Shown in pieces: positions 30,801-39,684 of a stretch of 64,000 bases of DNA; within the stretch, counting starts at the first letter, position 1; each line of letters starts with the position of its first letter. Made by a program: the position numbers and the translations under genes. Below the pieces are notes generated by a model. That model was not told the DNA's origin, made no database searches, and saw only the letters and a list, made by a program, of their open reading frames with translations. The stretch covers positions 185,677,462-185,741,461 of the forward strand of contig CM077644.1 in assembly GCA_039707465.1 (NCBI GenBank), read 5' to 3'. The stretch is from Rhabdophis nuchalis. Taxonomy: Eukaryota; Chordata; Lepidosauria; Squamata; Natricidae.

Positions 30801-33064
30801 GTAGGTCAAAGTTATATGAAGAAACCTGATGTTTGAGATTGGGGCTCTTGCTGAAAAGCAAGCATGAGAATTAGATTTCATTCAAATGGCCCTCATTCAA
30901 AAGAGACCAGTGAAAGATTTCATCTATCCAATTTTTTAGATTAATTTTTGTCACTTTACCATAAGTAGAGAACAACCCTTTACTTAACCATATATATATT
31001 TTGAAGGGCTTCTTATTCATGGGTTTATGATAAGCAGTTTCAGTGTTGGAATAAAACCCCAATGGAGTAAAAAGGGCCACCTATATTAGATGGAAGATTA
31101 ATCTAAATAAATAAAGTCTAATTTATTTTAGATGGTACAGATATTCTTTTAAAGAAGTCTGGTTTTTGTTGGGGAGAGAGATACAAACATTTATCAGATT
31201 TAGTTTGCTTTAATCAATTTTCCCAGTCTGTTATTAAAACTTCTTTACAAATGGTTTGAAGAATGAAGAACTTTAATTATCTGTCCTATTGTTGAAATTC
31301 TATTCATATTTTGTTGTTTCATTATGTTCCTGAATACAATATGAATTGTATTCTGAAAGAATAGGGGAAATGAAAAGTCATAAGGAACAATGAATTGCCT
31401 TCAAGGTTGCCTCTGAAAACACTGAGGAATAACCAAAGGCAAAGATAAAATGGCAGCATATAATGTTGCTTTCTATACTGTCACAGTTCCAAGTCTTGTT
31501 AGAAACTTCTGAATGGAACTTGCACTCCCATTGATTTTATTTTGGTTTTGAGCCAAGTTCTATGGATATCTAAATACAATACTGCCTTGTTTCAGCACAT
31601 TTAACTCCTCCCTTCCACGATGAATGAAAAGTATGGGTGAACATAATTAAGGAAACCTCAATTTGTTCAAATGAGCTGCATTTTTGAAGAAAGCTATTTA
31701 TCAATTTGATTTAAAAGCAAGGATAAGCAATTTGAAAGAGCTATACAAAAAAACTGATCCAACATATAGATTTAAGGATATATTAGTCCAAACCATAAGG
31801 AATAGTTGCTGACGGTGTAAGAAATGCTATTTTGGATGTAATGAATTTGAAAGAAATAAAATTTGCATATAAGGATTTCAAGATATGGACATACTGAGAG
31901 GGAGACTGGGGCAGATAAGTACAGCTGGGAACCACAAACATGGTGCTGACAGCCATGGAGCTTAATGAGGCCACCCAGGTACAGTGTATTTAAAGGAAGA
32001 GCAAAGGGATGAAAATGTATCTCTGAGGGACTACAAGAGAAATTATTAGGGCAGCTTTCCTTGAAGAAACATTGAAAAAGCAATTAAACAAGTAGTAAGA
32101 ACACCAGCTGAGGACTAGGTTACAGAACCCTTCAGCTTACAAGGTCTTTTGAATAGCAGCTACTTAAGAGGAATTGTTTGCCAATGGACGTCATGTACAA
32201 AATCTGTCACTCTTTGGCTTTGTATTCTATTTAATTCCCTTGAGAACTGCAGTGTGTTGATTAATCTATCAAGTTCTGCTTTTTCTTTAGCAAACCCTTG
32301 AAGTGGACAACTTAATAATGAAACATTTCCTTATGAACCAGATAACAGATTGGACTGCCATCATCACTCAAACTGATATCCACCTATTGGGTTACATTTA
32401 CCAGTTAATATAACTTATCACTTGACAATTTCTCCTTAACCAATAGATTAGCCATATTCATACTGAATTTCTGAGAAGGGAATAAGAATAAAATTCCAGC
32501 TCTTATTACATGGAAATTATTTGCATTTAACTCTTGCTATTACATAATGGGAACTCATCATGCTTTATATCTGCTTGCTTCTACATATACACTGCTTCTC
32601 TCTTTTGCAAAAACAGTTATATGAAAATAAGCTCCATTGTAGTGAGTTTAGGAATGGAACATTGGTCACTAAGCTACTTGTCCAGCCAAGTTTGCATTCT
32701 TTCCTAAATGAACATTATTTCCAGCACTGTGTCTTATCACAAAGAAAAGGGGATTAAATAAGGTACACAAATGATCTAAATTAAATTCCCATTTATTTAT
32801 GTAACTGTCATATGACCACAGTTTAATTATAATCCATTCAATGTATTACACAGTACTTGCAAGTAAGATTTACTTAACGGTTTTATTTCCATAAATTGAA
32901 AAGGCAGATTAGCAACATAATTAGAATGCATTGAATGCATATATCATTATCATAATATGAAACTATTTCTTACCTTTATGTTCCCATGAAATTCGGGGCA
33001 TTGGACCTAATGCCAGTGACATTCCAAGATATAAACTCATAACCCCATATAGAGCAAGAGCCAT
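8900..33064 (-). CDS. SEMA4D: SEMA4D (semaphorin 4D / CD100), complete 14-exon coding region
   Basis: SEMA4D is a single-pass membrane semaphorin. It binds plexin-B1 and plexin-B2, and CD72 on lymphocytes, and acts in axon guidance and immune signalling. Its ectodomain can be shed. Coding segments in transcript order are 33064-32974, 30610-30465, 29783-29721, 27848-27750, 24458-24365, 23723-23610, 22912-22761, 19780-19605, 19516-19360, 18181-17959, 15595-15480, 13295-13123, 11414-11371 and 9813-8900. They sum to 2562 nt and 853 residues, close to the roughly 860 of mammals, with GT/AG junctions and matching phase throughout. Layout: signal peptide 1-20; sema domain about 35-490; PSI about 497-535 ([14 protein letters not shown]); Ig-like about 551-635 with Cys571 and Cys618; transmembrane about 728-748; tail to 853, ending [13 protein letters not shown]. 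The tail and the [19 protein letters not shown] stretch identify SEMA4D rather than another class 4 member. Confidence 0.96.
9814..11370 (-). other. SEMA4D: SEMA4D intron 13
   Basis: AT-rich intronic DNA with a short (AAAT)n run near 11296-11315. I see no gene or clear mobile element. Confidence 0.85.
11371..11414 (-). CDS. SEMA4D: SEMA4D coding exon 13
   Basis: 44 nt, residues 535-549 plus one base ([14 protein letters not shown]), the linker from PSI to the Ig domain. It is found by phase and splice sites: acceptor TTTCTAG/G, donor GTTCAG/GTAAGT. Confidence 0.92.
11415..13122 (-). other. SEMA4D: SEMA4D intron 12
   Basis: AT-rich intronic DNA. I see no gene, RNA or well-bounded repeat. Confidence 0.85.
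13123..13295 (-). CDS. SEMA4D: SEMA4D coding exon 12 (PSI domain)
   Basis: 173 nt, residues 478-534 plus two bases. It starts [10 protein letters not shown] and carries the cysteine-rich PSI module [14 protein letters not shown]. The acceptor is TTCTGCAG/GGA and the donor AACAG/GTAAAA. Confidence 0.95.
13296..14520 (-). other. SEMA4D: SEMA4D intron 11, repeat-poor part
   Basis: AT-rich. The open frame on the minus strand continues past the exon 12 acceptor to 13544 by chance; the AG at 13297-13296 and the protein match end the exon at 13295. Confidence 0.8.
14521..15145. mobile_element. Mariner-type MITE, long variant
   Basis: The ends CAGTAGTTCTTCACTTA and ...GAAGACTATCTG are inverted and related to the ~400-bp MITEs at 18.2 and 33.9 kb. 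TA flanks both ends (14519-14520 and 15146-15147). Unlike the short copies, the interior is GC-richer and unrelated. The CAG start and TA target fit Tc1/mariner, perhaps the pogo/Tigger branch. Confidence 0.7.
15480..15595 (-). CDS. SEMA4D: SEMA4D coding exon 11
   Basis: 116 nt, residues 439-477 ([25 protein letters not shown]), the last sema blade. The acceptor is ATTTCAG/AT and the donor AAAAAG/GTAGGG. Confidence 0.94.
15911..16380. mobile_element. Mariner-type MITE with a hairpin hAT nested inside
   Basis: The body matches the 18.2-kb copy in reverse (GTCATAAATATGAGTCAGTTG, GATCACATGACCATGAGGATG) and ends ...GAGGACTACCTG followed by TA. The left end is too diverged to place precisely. It is split by the 135-bp element at 16106-16240 and its 8-bp TSD. 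Confidence 0.7.
16106..16240. mobile_element. 135-bp hAT-type hairpin MITE with exact TSD
   Basis: Two 66-nt arms flank a 3-nt loop (tct), with one mismatch between arms (gtggTctt versus gtggActt). The ends are CAGAGTTTCCCAAAC. The direct repeats gtctaaat at 16098-16105 and 16241-16248 are identical, an 8-bp TSD diagnostic of hAT. The whole element is therefore an almost perfect palindrome. Confidence 0.92.
16813..17174 (+). mobile_element. SPIN-like hAT element, right end missing
   Basis: It starts CAGTGATGGCGAACCTATGG and has the internal GGTGCCACAGGTGGCACGCG typical of SPIN non-autonomous elements, which spread widely in squamates. Comparison with the complete copy at 18688-19012 shows the last ~25 bp absent exactly where L2 sequence begins. 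A G-run lies at about 17007-17019. Confidence 0.72.
17175..17664 (+). mobile_element. L2 LINE 3' end, copy C
   Basis: Encodes the final ~95 residues of the L2 reverse transcriptase ORF (frame to 17472), the GGAGAGGGAGCGG 3' motif and an (ATT)n tail at 17641-17664. The sequence is closer to copy B at 49.2-50.8 kb (shared GACTTTGTCAGCGGGCGACG) than to copy A, so at least two L2 subfamilies are present. Confidence 0.85.
17959..18181 (-). CDS. SEMA4D: SEMA4D coding exon 10
   Basis: 223 nt, residues 365-438 plus one base. It contains [17 protein letters not shown], the best single identifier of SEMA4D in the window. The acceptor is GGAACAG/TGT and the donor GACAG/GTGAGT. A mariner-type MITE starts 65 bp beyond the acceptor at 18246. 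Confidence 0.96.
18246..18642. mobile_element. Mariner-type MITE, 397 bp, complete
   Basis: Ends CAGGCAGTCCTCAACTTAC and ...GATGACTGCCTG are inverted and flanked by TA (18244-18245 and 18643-18644). It is the cleanest short copy together with 33948-34348. It lies in SEMA4D intron 9, within 65 bp of the exon 10 acceptor. Confidence 0.85.
18688..19012 (-). mobile_element. SPIN-like hAT element, complete
   Basis: 325 bp with ends CAGTGATGGCGAACC and ...GGTTCTCCATCACGG. The flanking octamer atctagct is identical on both sides (18680-18687 and 19013-19020). Opposite orientation to the 16.8-kb copy, shown by GCCACCTGTGGCACACG near its right end. Confidence 0.85.
19360..19516 (-). CDS. SEMA4D: SEMA4D coding exon 9
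   Basis: 157 nt, residues 312-364 ([14 protein letters not shown], ending PKPRPGA). The acceptor is TTAAAG/G and the donor GAGCA/GTAAGT. Confidence 0.95.
19605..19780 (-). CDS. SEMA4D: SEMA4D coding exon 8
   Basis: 176 nt, residues 254-311 plus two bases ([20 protein letters not shown] and [10 protein letters not shown]). The acceptor is CTTTCAAG/GGG and the donor CAGTT/GTAAGT. The next intron is only 88 nt (19517-19604), unusually short for this gene. Confidence 0.95.
20183..20615. mobile_element. GC-rich hAT MITE, 433 bp
   Basis: The inverted ends are CAGGGGTCCCCAACCCCCAG and ...GGTTGGGGACCCCTG. The flanking octamers ctgtaggc and ccgtaggc match 7 of 8. It has a strongly GC-rich interior with no transposase. 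It lies in SEMA4D intron 7. Confidence 0.85.
21061..21238. mobile_element. hAT MITE, GGTTCG-type family, copy 1
   Basis: Contains CTACTGGTTCGG and CCGGGGCGAACCGG... style inverted blocks shared with copies at 22.0, 39.8 and 55.7 kb. The flanks atgaatgt and atgtatgt match 7 of 8. The left end is diverged. Confidence 0.65.
22029..22255. mobile_element. hAT MITE, GGTTCG-type family, copy 2
   Basis: The ends are CAGTGGTGAAATTC and ...GACTTCACCCCTG. The exact 8-bp TSD taccatac lies at 22021-22028 and 22256-22263. The interior has two copies of a GCAAAATCCCCATT block. No coding capacity. Confidence 0.88.
22761..22912 (-). CDS. SEMA4D: SEMA4D coding exon 7
   Basis: 152 nt, residues 203-253. It contains [14 protein letters not shown] and RIARVCK, core sema blades. 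The acceptor is TATATAG/AA and the donor TGTAAG/GTGGGT. Confidence 0.95.
23610..23723 (-). CDS. SEMA4D: SEMA4D coding exon 6
   Basis: 114 nt, residues 165-202 ([20 protein letters not shown] and [11 protein letters not shown]). The acceptor is TTCTACAG/AT and the donor AAATG/GTGAGG. Confidence 0.95.
24365..24458 (-). CDS. SEMA4D: SEMA4D coding exon 5
   Basis: 94 nt, residues 134-164 plus one base. It contains [19 protein letters not shown], a hallmark block of class 4 semaphorins. The acceptor is TTTGTAG/AAT and the donor GGTTG/GTAAGT. Confidence 0.95.
25304..25767 (+). mobile_element. CR1 LINE, 5'-truncated
   Basis: The 3' end of a CR1 element: decayed coding for the [16 protein letters not shown] C-terminal RT region, then GGGTTGGACTAGAAGACCTC, CCTTCCAACTC and a short ATTGC repeat tail. 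Direct repeats ttgtactt at 25296-25303 and 25768-25775 look like a TSD. It lies in SEMA4D intron 4, sense to the plus strand. Confidence 0.85.
26107..26430. mobile_element. Unclassified element with ACAACTCGCC-type subterminal repeats, copy 1
   Basis: The left end has several degenerate ~12-14-bp units (ACAACTCACCAC, ATAACTCGCCAC, CCAACTTGCCGT) and the right end has the inverted equivalents (GCAAGTTGTC). The AT-rich middle matches, in reverse complement, the middle of the copy at 55.14-55.43 kb. No ORF. Confidence 0.65.
26431..27749 (-). other. SEMA4D: SEMA4D intron 4, remaining part
   Basis: AT-rich, no gene or bounded repeat recognised. Confidence 0.6.
27750..27848 (-). CDS. SEMA4D: SEMA4D coding exon 4
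   Basis: 99 nt, 33 codons, residues 101-133. It contains the sema signature [16 protein letters not shown]. The acceptor is TTTTACAG/ACA and the donor CATCTG/GTAAGT. Confidence 0.95.
27849..29720 (-). other. SEMA4D: SEMA4D intron 3
   Basis: AT-rich with a C-run at 28981-28992. The minus-strand frame 29237-29602 has no family signature. Confidence 0.65.
29721..29783 (-). CDS. SEMA4D: SEMA4D coding exon 3
   Basis: 63 nt, 21 whole codons, residues 80-100 ([20 protein letters not shown]). The acceptor is CCTCCAG/GTG and the donor AAACAG/GTGAGT. Confidence 0.95.
30465..30610 (-). CDS. SEMA4D: SEMA4D coding exon 2
   Basis: 146 nt encoding residues 31-79, the start of the sema propeller ([25 protein letters not shown]). 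The acceptor is TTAACAG/AA and the donor GAAGAG/GTAGGT. It enters in phase 1 and exits in phase 0. Confidence 0.95.
30611..32973 (-). other. SEMA4D: SEMA4D intron 1
   Basis: AT-rich intronic DNA between coding exons 1 and 2. No gene or clear repeat is supported. Confidence 0.65.
32974..33064 (-). CDS. SEMA4D: SEMA4D coding exon 1 (signal peptide)
   Basis: It encodes residues 1-30 plus one base: a hydrophobic leader ([14 protein letters not shown]) followed by [10 protein letters not shown], which matches the mature N-terminus of the family. The donor is AAAG/GTAAGA. The ATG has a good context (G at -3 and +4). A further in-frame ATG lies at 33121-33119, so a 19-residue extension is possible. 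The upstream acceptor of this exon could not be fixed. Confidence 0.92.
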
Positions 33065-33947
33065 GTCAAAGATTTTTGTTTTACAATTGTAGATGGGTAA
33101 GTGCAGCAGCAAAACGTTCATTTGGCAGAAAAATACTGCCTTTTAACTTAAACAGCTTGTGCAAATATAGAAATCCAATTAAATATGCTGATTTCTTGCC
33201 AGGGTATTTGCAAATGTCTATTATTGGATCACTTCTTCCAATAAACATATATTTGCCACAATGGTGAACAGAAGAATCTTCCAGAAGGAGTCTCAGTAAC
33301 TCTTCTGCTTCTTAAGCACATGCTTCTGATTGGTTGGACTGGAATATAAAACTGCAGAAAGAAAATAAAAGGAAGGAATAAAATGGGCAAAGGTTTTCAC
33401 AAATGATTTCCAAACTACTCCGTTCTTTATAGTATAGCAGAGGACTGATCTTACAAAAGGAAAGACTATTTCATTTTTTTAAAATAGGAAATTGACAGTA
33501 ATATTTTCCATGTGGTCTTGTAATTTATTTATGAATATAGAAGTTCAATATATTTAGACACACAGTTGCACATTGGAAAAAGATGTGGTTTAATCTTTTT
33601 GAACAATCCCAAAATAGAATAAACCATATGCAGTCACAGACGTTTGAGATACAGAAAGCTTGAGGTATTTCTTTGAATTCTGCACAAATGTATCTACTAA
33701 AAGTTTCAAAATCTATCCACAATATGGTCACATGATAGACAGTCTCACAAAATGATTGCCACAGGGTGTTTATGAGTGTAACCAGTTACATAACATCCAT
33801 AAAAAAATGTACAGGTTTGCAAGGACCCAATATTTGATATAATAATGTCACTTCTCTGATCCAGGATATTGTGGGAAATACACACTATTCCTGAAGCTGG
33901 TGCTTTGTATCACATGAAAGTTTCCATTCTTAAAAAAAATAATTATA

Positions 33948-34348
33948 CAGGTAGTCCTCAATTTACAACCATTTGTTTAGCGACCATTTGAAGTTACAGT
34001 GGCACTGAAAAAAGTGACTTACAACTGGTCCTTGCAGCTGCAACTCTTGCAGCATCCCATGGTCACGTGATCAAAATTCTGACACTTGGCAACCTGTATT
34101 TATGAAGATTGCAGTGCCCTGGAGTCATGTGATAACCATTTACGATCTTCCCAGTCGGCTTCTGATAAGCAAAGTCAATGGGGGAAGCCAGATTCATTCA
34201 ACAACCTCATGATTCTATTAACAACTGCAGAGATTTGTTTTAACAACCATGGCAAAAAAGATTGTAAAATTGGGTCGAATCACTTGACAATCAGCTTGTT
34301 TAACAACAGTATTGGTCCCAATAGTTGTTGCAAATTGAGGACTACCTG
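33948..34348. mobile_element. Mariner-type MITE, 401 bp, complete
   Basis: Ends CAGGTAGTCCTCAATTTAC and ...AAATTGAGGACTACCTG are near-perfect inverted repeats with TA on both sides (33946-33947, 34349-34350). Same family as 18246-18642. Confidence 0.88.
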
Positions 34349-34350
34349 TA

Positions 34351-37300
34351 TGCAAGATTGGAAAATGATTGAAAAAGATTGGCACTAGGAAACATAAAAG
34401 TGGACAAATTATCATCCCTAGTGTTCATGCTGTGGATACAAATTAAAATTAAACCTCTGTGTGCTACATGCATATTAAGAGCTACTTTTGTGACTACTGT
34501 GAGTCAAGGCAGTGCAGTATTAAGATTCCAATTTCATTACATTACTGGGCAGGCTGGGATTAGGTGAGGTAAAAGCAGTTATTATTTTTATGTGAGTTAA
34601 GTCTTGTAAACAAGAAAGACTACCAAATGAAGTTATTTCTCTTTCTACAAGGGTCAATGTGCAAATTGAAGTTCATAAAATATAGATGTGATAAATACAC
34701 ATGACATCATCCACTGGAAGGCCTATCCCCCCCCCCCCCCCGCCAAAAAAGTAATTATAACAACGTGTTTTAATATTTCTGTGACCAATCTGTTTTCTAC
34801 CCAAAGTTGTTTTTATCCATTTCAACATAATATATGTTGAAATGTCATATCATACTTTGAAGTAATCTCAGAAAATTTACTGAGAATGCAATTAAACATG
34901 TACAGAATTGTTGCCTTAATTAGTTACTCATTTATAATTATGTTTCATAACATCCTCCTTATGTTGTTTTTTCTGGTTCATTTTCTTTTATGCATCCATA
35001 AAAGGTGAATTAGGAGATGTAACCAGAAAACTAAAAAGTACTGTGGTATTGTGGCATACAATGGATATGAGGAGTCACCGAGAGTCAAGTGGCACACAAG
35101 TTTAACATTATTACTGTTCTTATGATCACCATTATATCTACTAAAGTTAATATAACTTAGTATATTATACAATCTGCCTAAGGGATGCCCAGCCTGACTT
35201 GATGCCAATTCTGGAACATAAACTGGAGGGGGGAAAAAATCAGAGTTCCACCTTCCATAATACATAGGAAAATAACTAAATGATGTCTCCATATTTTTTC
35301 CAAAATGGAACAAAATCTGCAAGAAAGGCTAAATTCTTGAGGATAAGACCCAAACTTCATAGAAATTGGTACAGAGAATTTGAGGCATATTACACTCTGA
35401 ATAACAATGCATTCAGACCAGTGGAAGGTCCAATTAATCCTTTGCCAGAACAATTTAACCAAATCCCATCTTCTATTCTCTCTGGACCAATAGTAAAGGA
35501 TACTTCTAATAAGGATAAAAGGAAGGAAGAAGACAAAGAGATTGGCACTTATTTACAATTTAACATAGTAAAAAGTAACTGTGTGATGAAAGTATAATCT
35601 GCAATGCATGAAGGAGTAAGTAAAAATTAATAAAACTGAGAAACCATAGTGGAATTTGTATTATATATTTAAATTTAATTCTGTGGGGACCCAAACCACA
35701 ACTAAACTGATCTCAGATGCACATTCGGCCATCCGTCCGCTTCTCAACACTGTTCTTCCCTTTTCATAGACTGTACATCACCAATATTTGTCATCAGCCA
35801 CAGCTGTGGTCCACACATAAGACAGCTGGTTTCTTTCTTTTGCCACATGCAATACAAAAAAACAGACTATCTTCCTGCCTTCAAACAAAACAGTGTGTGA
35901 TGAGTTCCTGCCTCCCTCTTCATTTTCCATGTTGAGTACAGTATTTGTGGGAATGCACATGTGTGTCTCCAAAAGGTTTACTTAAACATTGAAGTGGCAT
36001 CTTGTGTATTCCTACAACAAGTAAGCCCTAGTGAGCTGGGAAAATTAATAAAGAAATTTACGACTACACTACAATACCCTCCTCAGAAGTGGGACTTCTT
36101 GGGAAGCAAGCATTCATGAGGATGAGGTTAACAAAACCAAGTAGGAGATGAAGGCTGCTCTTAGGCTCTAGCCAGGCATCACAAGAAAAACTATCTATAC
36201 CATCAACATTCATTCCAGATATTCGAGTATATTATTCTATATATACATTTTTATTAGGCCTTCTAAATATTTATGTAATGTGAACATTTTTCCACAAATG
36301 GGATCACTGGCTACAAACTTGTGTAATTGCAGATGGCAGGCAAAAAGCCAAATTAATTTGACATAACTTTTGAGAAATTAAAATTACATTCATCTGATTT
36401 CACAGGACAAATGTTTCCTCATGTGGTAAAACATATGAATTTATGGATAAAGATTTAAAAGAATATCCTGAAACTGCCAGTCAACTACCAAAATGTCCAT
36501 TGTGAGAAAAACTTTTACATTGCTTACAGAAGCAGGGTAAATACGGAAGGTAATTTAAGGTAGCATTAATCTCACCAAACACTGAACTTTTATCCAAAGA
36601 AAACAATTACATCCCATCAGAAGGGGGGGGGGGGGATTGAGGATATTGGAAATTTTAATTTTTTATTTATTATAAACATTTTACTTTTCATTTTATTGGC
36701 AGTTTTCTATCTCTAGTCTAGAGCTTTACCTCTTGGGGGAAAAAAAAGTCCCGTTTACCTCATGCACGAAACCAATAGTTGACAAGCAACTCAATGGCAA
36801 ATTCAGTTATGAAAATAGTTCATAGACAATTATTTCTACATTCTGGGTGAATGTGGAAGAAAAGGAAGATAAACATGATAATTTTTTTTTACTTTTTGAA
36901 GCTGATTATTAGTTGGAATTAGGACTTCCTCTGAAGTTGATTATAAGCACTGAATTCTACATTTTAGTTCTAATTCTTCTTTGAAAGATTAAAAATCCTG
37001 ATCTACTATTTTACTTCCTTTTCTGATAGCTATTTATTTATTTTCATTTTCATTGACAATCATATTAATGCATTATATTGAAAATTGGGATATAATGATA
37101 AAAATGTTTTTGGTGACTTTGCATCAATTTATATTACTTTAAAAAATAGTGCTGTCGTTAAACAAGTGCATAAATAATATAAAAAGCAGGAAACATCAAA
37201 CATTCTAAAATAGTATCACTAAATAAATGTTCAGAAAATGTGGATATTATCCCTCTCTTGTTTCTGTTTTTTAACAATAGAGAAATTCATAATTTCTGGT

Positions 37301-38524
37301 AAACACAAAAATAATTGCTGTGAGAGTTCCTATCTCCTGTCCCATTTTGAAGATCTTTTAAAACTAGATTTTGACCCAAAAATTAATCCAAAATTAAGTG
37401 TTTTTTATTTCTTAAATGTAAACTTTATCTTAGTTTGTGTGTACCATATTTTATAAACAACTCTACCATAAATCTTCTCTGCTCATTAAGAATATTCAAT
37501 AGAAATCCCTGAACACTAAAACTTTCATCTCGGAAAGACTAGCCAATTCAATAGCATGGGGTCGGGGTGGATAAACCAAGTCAGTCTAATAAATGTGGTG
37601 GTGGGGATTGTGCCAGATCACCTGCTAGACTCCTTGAACCTCTAAAGTTCCACATATTCAGACGTTTGAGAAAATTTTAAAAAAGCATACATGTGATTAA
37701 GCATACATATGGTTAAAATGAAAATGAGGCCAGAAAGAACAAAAATAAGTATTATCCAAAGTTTTGCATGCAACAAGCAAAGACATTAAAATAACAGAGA
37801 AACACTTAGAATGAAATTCAATTCTCTTCTCAATTGAATGACAAGAGATCGGTGTTACTATATAATCTTGTGCTGCACATAATTGGAGGCCAGGCAGATG
37901 GATATGGAATCTGTTGACTCTCCTTTTAAAATATATTTATCTTTTTTATTGTGGAGTACTTTAATGGCAGAACTAACAATCTTTGTGTTTTGGGATAAAT
38001 TAGTATGTGTCATCCAAGAAAACAGCTGCTATAGTTATCTCCTACAAATGATCTACCCATTTTTTAAGTCTCCATAAATCCCTCCAAAACAAAATTATTT
38101 TAAGATGTTTGTTACATTTTATTACAATTATCCATAGGTATACATATACCAACTAATAAGTTCAATTAAATCACCCAATATTTCAAATATATTGCAGTGA
38201 CAAAATAACCATACATTGGAAGTGCTTGCATCTTCTTCAGGCTAGCACAAACCAAGTGTGCAGACAAACATATAATTGAGAATGGAAATGTCTAGCTGGA
38301 TTAAATTACTGCCTTTATATAAGGATATAAGAAATGGTTCAGGGAAGCTTGCAAACAAAAAAGGCTATCAGCAATGCTTTTTCATATCTCTGAATTTAAA
38401 TGCCAACCACAGTTAATAACTGGAAAGATGGAGCAATAACATGGGCACAAAGGAATGTTCTGTTATGCACCATCTTGTAAAAGTATCTTTGTAACGAAAT
38501 TCTAATTTCTTTTGGATACAACAG
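34351..38524. other. Upstream of SEMA4D coding region, no gene seen
   Basis: AT-rich DNA with a C-run at 34728-34741 and a G-run near 36622-36634. The plus-strand frame 35280-35597 (105 codons) has no recognisable domain. Possible 5' non-coding SEMA4D exons cannot be seen by eye. Confidence 0.5.
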
Positions 38525-38532
38525 TGTCTTTA

Positions 38533-38849
38533 AAGGTAAAGGTTCCCCTCATACATAAATGCTAGTCGTTCCTGACTCTAGGGGGTGGTGCTCATTTCCG
38601 TTTCAAAGTCGAAGAGCCAGCGCTGTCTGAAGACGTCTTCGTGGTCATGTAGCTGGCATGACTAAATGCCAAAGGCACACGGACCGCTCTTACCTTCCCA
38701 TCAAACTTGCATTTTTACGTGCTTTTGAACTGCTAGGTTGGCAGAAGCTGGGACAAGTAACCGGAGCTCACTCCATTACATGGTGCTAGAGATTCAAACT
38801 GCCGATCTTTCTGATCATCATGCTCAGTGCTTTAGCCCCTGAGCCACTG
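38533..38849 (-). mobile_element. tRNA-derived SINE, Sauria-like
   Basis: Read on the minus strand it begins with a tRNA-like head (GTGGCTCAGGGGCTAAAGCA, then a B-box-like GTTTGAATCTC) and ends in GGGGAACCTTTACCTTTA, the tail style shared by squamate SINEs and Bov-B LINEs. Direct repeats tgtcttta flank it at 38525-38532 and 38850-38857. Confidence 0.8.
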
Positions 38850-39684
38850 TGTCTTTAGAAGCATCTAAAAAAGTACAGTCTCAAACAATGGGCCTCCAAC
38901 AAGCAGAGATAACAGGTAACACATTTCCTTGATGGAAACAGTAACCTTGCAAGTGACACACTCCTCATAAGCATTCTTGGTCCAGGCAAACTTAAAGGAG
39001 TGAGATCTTGTCATCTTCTCCACATGTATAGCCAATACTGGACACAAGCAGCTTTAAGAAACAAACCTGTTGTTTTAACCGCTGCAGCTCAACATATGTC
39101 TTTCAAGAAGACGTAGCTCTGAGAAATATGCTTAAACAAGATTTGTAGGTTGTCAACCAGTGAACAGCACTTCACTGTAGCAAGCGTATCCTTTGTTAGC
39201 AAAGCAGCTGCATATCTACAACATAGCCATAGACTATTATTGGTGAGCAATCTGCCAACTGCTGATGCTTAGTAAAATCTGTTTGACAATCTTCTTCCAG
39301 CCAAGAGCTTGTTTAATGTGGCCCTTGGGTGTGGAGTACCTTTTTTCAAGTATGCATATCAAGCACTGCTAAAATGATCTAGGACAGAAAAACAAAATAA
39401 TGGGCTTTGTATCTCTAAACTTGGCTATGAAAGAAAAAGTTTAAGACTACAACAGTTAAACTTTGGAATGTTTCCATCATAGCTTAAACACATGGTAATA
39501 ATTTCGTTGAAAGGATCTTTTGTGAAAATGGGAGAATCTTGTAGTGCTTTCCAGTTAAGTAGCACCATACTGAATGTTTTATGTTTTAAGTGCAAAATAA
39601 AACATACTCGGTTTGTCTGAAATATTGTAGGAGACAATTCATCATACTATTAAAAGCTACTGTTTAGAAAGTGCTAAATAAATA

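Noticed and set aside
35280..35597. 105-codon plus-strand ORF
   Set aside because: Protein-like in composition but no recognisable family, no splice context and no neighbouring exon. Chance cannot be excluded.
38533..38849. Possible genuine tRNA gene
   Set aside because: The tRNA-like head is diverged and part of a SINE with tail and TSD. No complete cloverleaf was recognised. No CRISPR array, rRNA or other RNA gene was seen anywhere.
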